Source: Lutjanus erythropterus (Eukaryota; Chordata; Actinopteri; Lutjaniformes; Lutjanidae). Taken from it: DNA of 64,000 bases. The stretch's first letter is position 1. Each line of letters opens with the position of its first letter. Below, in pieces: positions 48,501-61,400 of this stretch. Position numbers and translations under genes: made by a program. The notes below the pieces were generated by a model. The model was not told the DNA's origin. It did not search any database and worked only from the letters and a program-made list of their open reading frames with translations. The stretch covers positions 7,453,837 to 7,517,836 of the forward strand of contig CM034600.1 of assembly GCA_020091685.1 (NCBI GenBank), given 5' to 3'.

Positions 48501-51500
48501 ACCGAGCAATGGAGCGCCCATAAACCACACTCTTCTTTACAGCTACTTCCAAGGGAAACAGTTTCAGGGCAGCAAGGGTTGGATGAATCCATTTGTCTCT
48601 CCTCTTTGCTGTAATGCTTCCAGCTCCTCTGTCCTTGTTGCCAGAAGGCCAGGTGGTATCCTTGATAAGATGAATCAAAATGATCCACGACGGTCTCCGG
48701 TGGCTCATAAATCTGTGCCGACTGTCCGTCTTCTTTCATCTGTAATAGTACTTTTATCCAGCCAGGCGGCACCCCGCGAGCTCTGTTTGGTTATGAGTCT
48801 CCGATCTTGACTTGACTGATAACGCGCGGACATGTTCAGAGAAGCTCAGGCAGGAACCAGGTTCCTTCTGCTGCGACTGAGGCTTAAAAGTCACGTTGTC
48901 ATCCCTGCCTCTACATGTTTCTTCTTTATGAAATGAATTCATCAGTTTTCTTCTGAAACATCACGTCATGTTGCAAACTACAAAGAGAAGGATTGAGTTG
49001 ACAGACTTCCAACACAGTGGAAGAAATTGAAAGTTGTGAGATTTGAAAAGTTTTCTGTTCTGTTTTAAAGCTCTGTAGCTGAAGCTACTACAAGGAACTT
49101 TCATTTTGTGTTGATTTTGAAGGCTAAAGTACCACTGACTCTAACTTTGGCTTCGTTTCATCTGATTTCACAGAGAATCTGACCCACTTGCAGGCATTGA
49201 GAATAATTGTACAGAAATAGCTGATCTATTCACTGATGGTCTTGTTTGCTTATGTAGGTCATGTAGAGGCGTCATTAACAAATTGAGACTTTCAAAATCA
49301 GTCACAAACTCCTTGTGGCAGCCTTGAATTTTAAGAACAGTGCTACCCATCTTAGTTTCCCACTGATCAATTAAGTAAAAAATATATTTAGGAAATACTA
49401 ACAAGCCTTTTTAGCATCTATATAGAGGAAGTGATTGATCCCTGATAGACTTCGATTTGCCTCTTAAACTGTTAAAAAATTGACTTGAAACTCCATTTGT
49501 GTCTCATGTGTCTGTAGTTGGAGGGTCAGGTGGTGGCCTTGTTGGTGCAGAATATGGAGCGGCTGGATGAACAGGTGAAGGAGGAGGCGGATGGCATCTA
49601 TAACACACTGGGTAAGAAGATTACGCTTCAGTCACTGTTAATACTAAAGCAAACTGCTAGACTGAGATGCAGCAAATGTATTACGGAATGTACACAGTGT
49701 ATTTTCAGCTTACATAAATATTTGTTTGACTACATTTACCACAGAGCTTAAGTCATCTGCACAATGTACGCTAAATAAATCTGAATCACAGCTGAAAACT
49801 TGGCATACTGCATTCACACATTCTCACTTCTTCAGTGGTGGGGTTTTTGGTTTAGAAAAAAGTCATCACAGTTGTTCTGTGACATTTTTCGGTGGGTTTT
49901 TTTGTTGATCATCGAACAACAAGATCGAGGGTAGACATCAGCAATAGCTGCATTGATATTGACAAAGGAGTCTGATGGCTTGGGGAAAAAGCTGTGGTAG
50001 AACCCATCAATTCTGCATTGTATCTTGCAGTATTTCTTGCCAGAGGGAGAAGGACAAACAGTCCATGGTGGGGGTGAGGTCCCTGCCAGTACCGAGGGTC
50101 TTGTTTGGGAAGGGTTTGTGTGATATGTCCCAGTGATATGTCCCTCAACTGTCCATACCAGTCTCTGTAGGGCCTTCTGGTCAGAGACATGGCAGTCTCC
50201 ATACCAGATGGAGATCCAGCTGGGCAGTACACTCTCTACGGTACCCCGGTAGAATGTGGTAAGGATTGGAGTGGGTCGGTGTGCTCTCCTCATCTGTCGC
50301 AGGAAGTGCAACCACTCCAGGTCAGGTTGTCCGTGATGAGCACCCCCAAAAATCTTTGTGCTCTTGATTGACTTAACAGTGGTGTGATGATGAAGAGTGG
50401 AGCGTGATTCTGATTTTTCCATCTTTCCAACCTGAAGTTGACAATGATCTCTTTAAATTTGATGTTCGATGTTCAGGTCCAGATTGTTAGTCACTCACAA
50501 GTAAGTCTCGAAACACATCAATAAGACTGAGGACAATCTCACAAGTTTTATGGCTAAACCTGGGTGGAAACAGAGAGTAGACAAAAACAATCCAAAGTTT
50601 TTAGGATGGCCCTTTATATTGGAGCGGTGACATCGTGTACGAACTTCTGAGGAGAGTGGGGGGACAGCATTATTCCCAGTAAGGCGTGTCCTTCAAAAGT
50701 AAGGCATGTAGGTTTCTTAGCAACTGGACTTTACTGTGCTGCTCAAGCAACTACCTTGGTGGCAATATTTCAGATCGTTTGGTGTTGTGAGTCCACTGGT
50801 TGAACAACCTCCTTCCTGTAAGCCAGTTCTTTGTCTTCCCATTGTGTCATCTGTGTACTTTATGATATGGTTCTTGCTGAACCTGGCTGAGGGGAACCTG
50901 AGCTCACTGGAATGGTGTTGAAGTGTTGTTCCCCACATGTACTGACTGATGTCTGACGAAGAGAACGTCCAAAAGCCAGTTGTAGAGGGGGTTGTTCAGA
51001 CCCAGCTGACCCAGTTCACTTAACAAGTGCTGGGGAAATTATTCTGTTAAAGTGAACTGAACAGCATTGGCACAGGGGTGTTCTGTTCCTCCAGATGTAG
51101 CTCAGGTGGAGTGCAGAGGATACGGTGTCCTCAGTGGAGCCTTTAGGACAGTATGCAAACTGAAACAGTTGGGGGTAATCTGGATATTATGTGAGACTTA
51201 GCCAGACTCTTAAAGCATTTCATCATGATGGGAGTGAGTGCTAAGTGGAGATAGTCGTTGACAGCGTTGGGCGATGTCTACCAAATTGGCATGTGAAGAT
51301 GTTCATGGTGAAACATGGACGATGGACAAAGACTTAATCGTTGAAGCTCCCCACTGTAGTCACCCCGACTTCAGACTGTTGCTTTGATGGCAACTTCCAA
51401 CTGTTTCACTCGGCCAAGAAAACCCTCTCTTCTTGCTAGGAGAGCGTCTGACATACATCGCTGTGCTGGATATAACAGGGTCCTCGTCTCTGCACATGTC

Positions 51501-54500
51501 CATAACTTAACATGACAAAGTTAGCCAGCTAACAACACTGAGGAAAGCTTAGATAAGAAAACAATAGTGCAAATAACAACAGCATGACAAAACTTTTTTG
51601 GTGCTGGTATGATGGAGGTGGTCTTGAAATGCTCTTGAAGGATGACAGCCTGACTCCTGGCTCCTATGTGCTGTAGAGTCCTCACAATACCAGAATTTTC
51701 AACTTTGATACAATACTAGTGTAAAAGAAATGATACTTGATACCTCTTTCTATACCACAGCAAAAAGAAAACAAAGCTCCACACAGAATATTTTAACAAT
51801 ATTTTTTCACTGTCTGCACACAGTCTGGGACAGAAAATGTCACTGACAGTGTTGTGCACTTCACACTTGCTAATTCAAAGTTTAGTTCACAGACATTAAA
51901 ATGATCTAGTTAACCTTAATAGTTCAAAATGTTGAATGTTGAACAAAGTTCACAGTCCCAAAAGTGTTTTTTCTCTGTTTTCTCTGTTTTTTTTCTAAAT
52001 TCAAATTTAAATAGACCCCCAAGGAGTCTTTATAGTGATGTCATACTAAATGATGCACCGTGTTCCTGATTTTTTTGTATTAATTTGACTTATATCTTAA
52101 ATCTATAGTTATAAACAGCAATGTATTTGAGAAGGTTTTACATTACACCAGATACCAAACTTAAATACCAACATACTGTTCATGTTATCAACTGGGAACT
52201 TAAATCCTGACTTTCCAGTTCAAATTAAACACACCTTGATATATGAGAACTGCAGGTAGAGAGACGAGATTAAGGAGAAAACATATTTATCTGTCTGTTT
52301 TCCGCTGTTAAAAGAGACTCCAGTCCTCAGCGTCCTCCAGGTCATACACTGCACGTTACTTGATCAGACATTATTTATATTAAGTCAGCAGTTTGGTTCG
52401 AATATGCATGTTGTCTTTCTGATAGAAGTCTGCATCACCCTTTTTTTTTTACGAGAGCATAGTTACCTCTCTCAGGAGTGAGGCTCCGACACTCATGTCC
52501 ACAAGCATGAGTTGCAAACTGATCCATTCAGTTCACCATTCACCAAAAACACAAGTACATTTAAACACAACTCTTGTCACTGAACACTGTTTGGTTTTGC
52601 TGCAAGCCATATTTCAAGACACAAGGACGATAAAGTCAGAACTGAACTGAGCTCTTGAATGAGAACTTAAAGCATTTTTTTAGCTTCGGTGCTGTCGATA
52701 TTATCAGATGTTTGTGTTTTATTGTTTTTAAACTAGCGCTGTCAATCGATTAAAATATTTAATTGCGATTAATTGCATGACTCTGTAGTTAATTGTAAAT
52801 TAATCACATTTTTTATTAGTTCAAAATGTACCTTAAAGGGATATTTTTCAAGTGTTTAAAATGATAAAATATAAAATATAACTTTATTAAATAAATGCAT
52901 TAACCAAAAACAATTAAAAATTTTGTCAAGAAACCCTCAAAGGCACTGCATTTGGCATGTTGTGATCAATCAATTTAAGTACAGAAATCGGACTTTGAGT
53001 AAAAAAAAATCACACACACACACCACTTAGTCTACGGTAACATTATGATTCATGATCATCAAAAGTCGACACATCTGTCCATATTCACATGCTATCTTTC
53101 TCTGCCTCTCTCTCTGCTGTGTCCTCCCATACTTACATTGTCGGGTGACAGGGAAGCTCGCTTCTGATTCAAACTATTGGTCAGGCCAGTATAACAGAAC
53201 GTGCGTTAATTGCGCATCCAAAAGAAAATAGTGGCATTAAAAGGAATTTGCACTAACACGTTATTAATGCGTTACCTTTGACAGCCCAATTTTAAGCACA
53301 TGCTATTGAAAATGTATCACTGCTTCGTTACTTTTGGCAACTTTAATGTGCAGTATGACAGCTAAAGAAGTAGACTGGAAGATGCTTTTATCGACTGTAC
53401 AGCCTTTGTGTGATCATTTATATTCAAAACATGTGGGACAAATATCTGGGACAGATTTCATTGCACAGTGTAGGTGCTACAGAAACTCTCCTGTGTGGTT
53501 CTATAGTGCACACGATAAAAAAAGAGGCTTGGATGAAGACAGCAGCTTGGTACATTTGAATATTAGGAGCAAGAATAATTGATGGCCTGTTGTTTTGGTG
53601 CTGCGACATGATGAGCTCTTCCAGGGGGAGGTATGCCTTTAAGGTGCGTGTGAGCCAGTGTTAAGGCTTTGGGCAGTACAGTGACAGGGAGTCCTCCTGG
53701 ACTTGGGCATGACATTACACAGAGGATGTAGACTAACTTTATTTGTATTCTTAAAGCTTTAACAGTGTCCCGCCTGCTGACAAGTGGCCTAGACTTTTTC
53801 CACTGACAGCAAAAGGAAGCCGTCAATGTCTCATTTAAATGTTTTGACAAGGAGAAACAGCTTTTAATGCATGTACCATTCAGTTTTATAATGCCTTCAT
53901 GCTGGAGACAGCCATGGCCCAAGGCATTATGTTTTCAGGTTGTCCATTTATAGGTACCTATGTGCATCCATCCTACTCTTGTGAACATGATTTCTCAAGA
54001 ACACCTTGAGGGAATTTGTTCAAATTTGGCACAAACATCCATTTAGACCCAAGGATGAACTGACAAGAATTTGGTGGTCAAAGGAAAAAGTCACTGTGAC
54101 CTCACAAAACATGTTTTTGGCCATAACTCAAGCATCTGTACTGTAATTATGACAAACTTTCACACAAATATCTAAAAGAGAGTCGAAATCATGCCCTCTC
54201 AGGTGTTAGCTTATGGCGAGAGGCAAATTATTTTTTGATTTCATTTTAATTGTGCCAAGAATAACACATATAATACTTGACGATTCAAAACAATTTTACG
54301 AGTCAAAAAAGTTGCAGTTCATCTTACGTTTATCATAGTTGTAGTTTAGTTTAGTGTGAAACCTCTCAGTGAACTGCCTCTTTTCTCGCGCAATATATGT
54401 CACCAACACAAACATCACTGTCTCTTGTAACGTTTTCTTATCTTATATGTTTGATCCAGCGGTCAGTCTGTCTAATTATGTGTCTTCACAGTCTGTTACG

Positions 54501-55353
54501 TCAACAGTTTTTAACAGACAAATGGCGGCTTTTTTGACTTGTAAAATCATCTTTTAAATTGACAAACATCATATGTGTAATGTATTCAAACGGGATCAAA
54601 AAAGGATTTGGCTCTCACTATAGACAACAGTTCATATTTTTCTGAAGTTAGGTCCCATGGTGGTCCACCAGAAGGGGAGTGACTTTGCCTCTCTATAGGA
54701 TGAGATGATGAGGTGATGACATTTGATATTCAAAAGGACAACTTCACTGCGTCATCATAATGTGCTGTAAAAACACTTGAAGCTGTCTTGTGAGTCCTCT
54801 GTCCTCTGTAAAAATAATCTCCTTGTGAAATAACTGGAAATGATTCACTGGAATCATGTTTCATAACTTCTGCTTCACCAAAAAATACACTTAAATCCTT
54901 TTAAATTCCTTCAAAGTCTTCACTTCATATATTATATCAGTCGGCACAGACACAGATGTTAGTGGCAACTTGACTGTTTGGCAGAGGCGTACAAACCTGA
55001 GGCGGTAATTCTAGTTTTATCTGAGGTGTGAACTCTTTCTCAAAGTGAGCCAGAGTCGGTGTTTGAGGCATAGATTTGACAGCATTAACTGTACACACAG
55101 GGTCTGTGAGGGGGGCATGGGCCAGCAGATAGTTTGAGAAGTCACGCTCTCTGTATTTAGCCTCGCATGAATCCGACTTTTCTGCCTCCTAGCTCTTTTT
55201 GTGTTGAATGAGTCTACTGAGATGATTTTTTTTTCTTTGTTGCCAGATTGAGGCCGAGTGTCAGGAGGGCTGTTTAGGTGTGTGTGTTTGGCTCTTTGTA
55301 CCAGTGTGGGTTATATTGAGGCAGCAGTGCTAGTGCATCTTCTATTCAAGTTG

Positions 55354-55406
<53 letters not shown>

Positions 55407-58400
55407 CAAGGGAGCTCTCCAAGCTTGAATAAGCCTTTTGTCTGCCTTGGCTGCTCTCTGCTCTGAGCCTGCTGTCCTCCAGGATGCTGTCTGTCTGCTC
55501 TGTTTGAATCACTGATAAAGGCCCTTCCTCTCCTCTCCCTCAGCACCCATCCTCTCCATCTCCTCCTCTGTTTCTTTCTCTCAACATTTCTCTATCATCT
55601 GCAGCCCCTCTCTCCAGATGTTGCTCTTTTGTATTTTATTTGTCTTATCTCTTTTTTTTTTTTTATTATTGCTTGTTTGTTATGCTCTGGGTGCATTTCC
55701 CTCATTCCCTCGCTCCCCGTGTCCCTCATTCCCTCCGCTTTCCATCCCTCATCTTTGACTTGTCTTCCAACCCCTTTGCCTCCCATCTGCTTTCCTTCTT
55801 CCTTTATTTGCTTCCCCTCAATCCCCTCAGTTTTTCTCCTCTGCCTCCTTTCATCACCACCCCAAAATCTCTTCCTCTCTCTCTGTCCCCTCCTGTGACA
55901 GTCTGCTGTGATAGAGATATCATGTGGCAGCAGCAGCTTTGATAATATTAGAAGTAGCTGGGACCGAACCCAGACGAACCCTCTATAAAAAGCTGAATGT
56001 CGTATTTCACCGTTCCTCTCCTCCACAATGTGTTTGATTAAGAACTATAATAAAGTTTGAGTACGTACTGAAGCAGACACACCAGCACCCTGTCATTTTA
56101 CTCTCCCCTCTGGATCAATCAGTTTGTCAATCATGTGGAAAATTTCACAACACAGATGTCCCCTGGTTTTACTCCATTTTGCATCCAACCACCTGTGTTT
56201 GAGTTGAGCGTCTCTTGTGTGACAGCTTTAGATAAATGTAGTCGGACATCTAACCAGCAGTCTGTGAGTGTATGGACGCACAAAAATCCAACGTTTTATG
56301 TCCAATTCATCAAGTGATGCCAAGCTTTTAGTGACCGACTCATACATGAAGGTTGAATTTAGATTTTTTCATCTTGTTATTGTCTTCCTCAGCTATCATA
56401 GAAAACATGGCAGAGTTCAGACCAGGTCTGTGCACCGAGGCAGCTCAGCAGGGACTCATGCAGTGGCTGCTGAAGAGAATCAAGGTAAGAATGTGGCACC
56501 GCATTGGCTGAAGTTAATTTTAGCACTGCAGCAATTAAACGACCAGTTGATTGACAGGAAATTAATCAGCATCTATTTGTAGTCCAATAATTGTCATTTA
56601 AGTGCAACACTAAATATTCTCTTGTTTAAAGAGGCAATCTTGAGGTTTTCAGTCTTGGTTGATTTTTCTTTGTTGCCTGCAGCTTTTCATTTAACAGCTC
56701 TCACTGCCGCAGCTCCTTCTTGTTCCATTACTTATATATATATATTTCCAACTGATCCACCATAAAAAAAAAAAAAACCACTGAAAATGACCGTTGTGTT
56801 GTTTTGTAGATGCAGTTTTGATGAACGATTGCTATAAGCACTAATCTCACTGACAAACACTTCCTGTGACGACTTCTTAATACCTCATAATAGTCAACTT
56901 GTGTTTCACCAGTAAAATGCTTTTAATGTAAAGCTGCAGCATTAGGAAGTGTTCGGTTTGCATTAGCAGCAATCTCGAAACCATCAGTCATCTGACAATG
57001 ATTTTACCTTCTGCAGGTATGTTATGCAGTGTTTACAGAGATTTGATTCCAAGGAAGTTAATACAGCAGTTTTTCTGGGAATGTTGCCACAGAATACTGC
57101 AAATATCTGAATATTGCATTTCTTTCATAAGTGGGCCATAGACTCAGTCACCATTGTTACCTCATTTGGTGATATATAATGACTTAACAGACGTTCCCTT
57201 AAGTAAAAATCTGAGATGGCCACATGTTACAATTTACTTCTTCACTTTGTCTTATTATTATATTCTTCTAAATTGAATAGTTTTAAGTTTTGGGCCATTA
57301 CTCTGAAGTTTCATGGCATCAGTTATGGCTGTAAGAAATTGTGGTGGGCATTTTAAACTGTTTTCTGATGTTATATAGACCAAATTGTGAGAAATTAAAA
57401 TAATTCCTAGATTAATCAAATTGAGGAAATAACCGATAGTTGCAGCCTTAATAATTATGTTTTACCTTTACTCCAACACCTTGTTAGACAACTAATTGCA
57501 TTTAGAACGTCCTAAAAAGTCACATTCTTCTAAAACTAAAATTGCATAAAAAAAGAACTTCTCTTCTGAGGTAATTTCAGCCATGCCCAGATGTGTTTCT
57601 GGTTATTTTGGCATCATTCAACAAGATAATGTCAGTTGGTTCTAGGAATTTTTTAGAAACAAACTGGTTTTCTCTGTAAGTGAGTGAAATAGTTTTCCTT
57701 GCTGAAATGTGACTGAAAATATGTAAAAAATGCCCAAGTGATGAAGTTGTTTTGGTTTTAAAAATATGCTTTTATGCATGCAATGAAGTGTATGTTCAGA
57801 TAACCTGCCATGTAAACCTTAGCTGATCCAGAAGTTTAAAGATTTTCAAAGATTTTACTGTTGCTGTGCACCACTACCGAAGTCAACTAATTTTTATGAA
57901 GCAGAAACAGAGGCTTTGCTGACAGTTAAAAAAAAAATGCACATTTTTTGTTGAATGCTGGGTGATTTTCTAATACTCTGGACTCTGTAGAACAGAGTTT
58001 CTCAGGATGAGTGGCTAATTTGAATTTGGTCTCTCTCCCTTCTCCTCTCAGGCGAAAATGCCTTTTGATGCTAACAAGCTGTACTGCAGTGAAATCCTGG
58101 CGATCCTGCTGCAAAACAACGACAGTAAGTGTGTCTCAGTAAATGGCTTATGGCCTCCAAATGATGTTAATTTATCTTCCACGTTTGTCACCTCTCAGCT
58201 CTCTCAAACAGACAGAAAATGTTCTGTCCCCTTCTTTTCCTTCTCTACTTTTTCTTTTCGTCATTGTCATACTCCTTTCTCTGTCTTGTCATCCTTTTTT
58301 CTACCCATCTCGGATTAGTCTTTGCATCTTCCCCTTCTTCCTTCCTTTCTTTTTGTCTTTTCCATCTCTCTCTTTCCATCATCAATCCTTGCACTCTTTC

Positions 58401-61400
58401 CTTTTTTCTTCACCATTTTCTTTTTCATGTTACCTGTCATGCTGTCTCCTTTCCATCTTTCCATTCCTCTTCCTCCCACTCCCTCTTTCAGTCCTCCCAT
58501 CTCACATTTATTCCCCCTCTCTCCTCGTCTGTTTGCTGTCTTCTCTGCTAAAACCGTGTAAAGCCCCAGATAGCCACAGGACTATCAGGTCCTTGGACAG
58601 GTTCTCATTAATGGTACAAGCCATATTGATATTCAGTGAGAGTCGTGTTTCATGTTACACTCATTCTGCTCTTCTTCACCAGTGCTGCTGCCTCCATTAA
58701 TCCTCTCCCTCCTGCCCTTCAAATCCAAAATAAAATTTACCCCAAAAATGTTATTTTTCACACGAATAATGTTCCCTATTAAAATCCTGTCAGTGTCTTC
58801 AAGTAAGAATAAGGCTAATCACACCACTACTATTAGGAAAATGACAATTTGGGAAAATCCTTGATGTGCTAATTTGAATGTAATTATCGCTTCCTGCTGT
58901 CAAATTTGACTTAAAACGCTACTCTGAAGGGTTTATATGTAAAAATACACACTGATGCAAATGAGAAACATGTCTCATCCAACTACTAATTAAAAACACC
59001 CCAAAATCAGAAATACATATTTCTACCCCAGCCTGTACTGCTATTTATCCTGCTAGATTTTTTTTGGGTGCAAGTTGGAGAGTTTTGGAGATATTGTCTG
59101 TAGAGATATCTGCCTTCTCTTAAGTATTATGGGACTAAAATATACAATCGAACATTTCAAAGCTAGTGTCTCTTTCCAAAAATCATGATCTGATTACTCA
59201 AGGTAACTCAGAGAGGTTCATATAGATACTTCTTTCTCTCTAGTAGAAAGAAAGTAGTTCTGCTGGATTCTACTGCATAACCATGTTTTCTGATAAGATA
59301 CAGTGCTGTTTAGTTTTCACATGTTTTTTTGGCACTTTTAGCAACACAGAATTAGTGCCATCTACAGCTCTATAGCCGATATCTCTAAAACTCTGCAGCT
59401 CTCAACAAAACTATCTAGATGGATAAACAGCACTACAGCCTTGGGAAAAATATGTATTTTTAATTTTGGGGTGAACTCTCAAATTAAATTCTGCTAGAGA
59501 AAGTACCAAATGCTAAACGGTGTCTGCCATTCCACTTCCTCATGTCAATTTACAGGATTTCCAAGTTTTGTGATCCTTAAAGGGATAGTTTTGTTATTTG
59601 ATGTGGGTTTGTATGAGATACTTCTGCTTATATACAGTGTATTACCTATAGAAAATGTCAGTTGCAGGTGCAGGGATAGGGACCACAGGAAACCACTTTT
59701 TTTGCAGGTTATATAAGCCAAATATTGTTCTCTAAACCAACAAAACTCCATAGTCATATAGCTTTGCGAAACACAGATGTTGCAGGCGTCCGTCTCTGCC
59801 TCGTTTGTGCTGTTGTGTTGATTTCTATGTTTTAAAAGAATACCTCAGTCTCACTGAAGTCACACTGTATATAAAAATTATTTGGCAGAATTTTGTTTAA
59901 TCTTTATTAAATTTACTTGAGGTCTTGGTAGAACCTTGGTGCTTCATACACAGCACTATAATAGAAGAGCTAACTCATTTACATCTGTTTGAATATTGAT
60001 TAATGTACTTTTTCAAATAAATAAATCCTTTTGAATTAATGACCTTTGGCCCTCGCAGCCATTTGGGGCTGCTATAAAGCAGAATTGTATTATGTAACCT
60101 TAAAAAATAAGATGGATTAACTTGTGTTGATATATATTTTTCAGCGCCCTCGTTTCTCCTCATTTTCTCTCTCCGGAGGTCCCTCATGGCCAACGTGTTT
60201 GTCTGTGTTTATGCTCATCGTATGCCCTCCCTCTCTTTGTCTTTTACTCTTTTACTTTCCCTCATCTATCCACTTAAACCTTTTTTCTCACACTGTTTTC
60301 CATCCTGCATCACACACTAAAAATCTGTTTTTTGCCGCCATCTCAGTTTAATCTCTCTGTTGTCCTGTTACTCCATTTTTATCTCTGAAGTCTTCTTCCA
60401 TTTTTATTTCTCTTGCCCACAGATACCAGGGAGTTATTGGGAGAGATGGACGGCATTGATGTGTTACTGCAGCAACTATCTGTAAGATTTTTGCTTTTTG
60501 TCTATTTTTAGTTTGCTCTGCTGCCACCCCTCTAATTTGCCCGTCATCCATTTGAGCCTGGCAGGGGTGAAGCACAGTAATTTCTCAAACATGAGCATCT
60601 GTGTGTACTGTGTGGAAGTGCTCTAACCTGTGGGTGCACACCAAAATCAGTCTGCACAGTACTAATTTTGTCTGCTATTTTTCTTTAGTTAGTTCTGTGT
60701 CAAATCTCATTTTTTATCATATTTAGCTAACAACCTCCTTCATCTTTTGGTCAGGTTTTCTAAGCTGACTAAAAGTCATTTTATCCTTATTTTAGTCAAA
60801 GACACGGTTGCTATTTCAGTCTGCCTGTAGTCAATGAAAACTGTTGACATTTTAGTGTTTAGTCTTCATGATTATATTGAAAATTGTTTAATTAAACAGT
60901 TACTAATCAATTATAAAAATAAACGCCAATTTTTTATTTTTTATAATCTTTTGATCTATTTGAGTAATTTTAAGGAAAAAAAGGTGAAAAATCTCTCATT
61001 CTAGCATCTTAAATGTGAATATTTTCTTGTTTCTTTACTCCTCTGTGATGGTAAACTGACTATCTTTGGGTTGTGGACAAAACAAGACATTTGAGAACAT
61101 CATCATGAGCTTTGGGAAAATTTGCTCAAAGTTTTTCACGATTCTCCAACATTTATAGGCAAACAACTATTAATCAATCAATCGGGAAATTTTCTGACCA
61201 TTTTATCGACTATGAAACCCTAAGTTCAGTCAATTATATTTCGTTGTCATTTAATTCAAACTTATTTCACATAAGATTTTGTCTTATCATCTGATAACAC
61301 CACTACATTAGTAGTTGGCTGTTTCCCTCAGTAACAGGCCCTGTTACTTCACATTTGTGGCATGTTTACCAGATATTGCATGGCCACATTGCTTCTCTTC

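Larger units (their letters stand above)
45900..49517 (+). other. ctnnbl1 intron 5
   Basis: 3618 bases, GT-AG. It holds a MITE-like copy at 46305-46850, a hAT-like repeat end at 47762-47895, a LINE tail at 48110-48275 and a SINE remnant at 48431-48503. The stretch 48510-48830 is less AT-rich and looks unlike the neighbouring repeats, a possible conserved intronic element. Confidence 0.85.
49612..56392 (+). other. ctnnbl1 intron 6
   Basis: 6781 bases, GT-AG, the largest complete intron here. It holds a decayed antisense LINE (49832-51690), a hAT-like repeat (52735-53287), a nested repeat (53937-54780), a TG microsatellite (55357-55403) and a pyrimidine-rich run (about 55500-55900). Between 51700 and 52200 are TGATACTTGATACC-like words of another teleost repeat, too degraded to name. 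Confidence 0.85.

Noticed and set aside
48263-48772. 169 codon minus-strand frame in intron 5
   Set aside because: It spans the SINE remnant and unrelated sequence, has no family resemblance and is antisense inside an intron.
55595-56026. 143 codon Arg/Glu/Gly-rich minus-strand frame
   Set aside because: It comes from the pyrimidine-rich run in intron 6 read on the other strand.
58143-58700. 185 codon Ser/Phe/Leu/Pro-rich frame
   Set aside because: It arises from the pyrimidine-rich run in ctnnbl1 intron 8, where stop codons are rare by composition.
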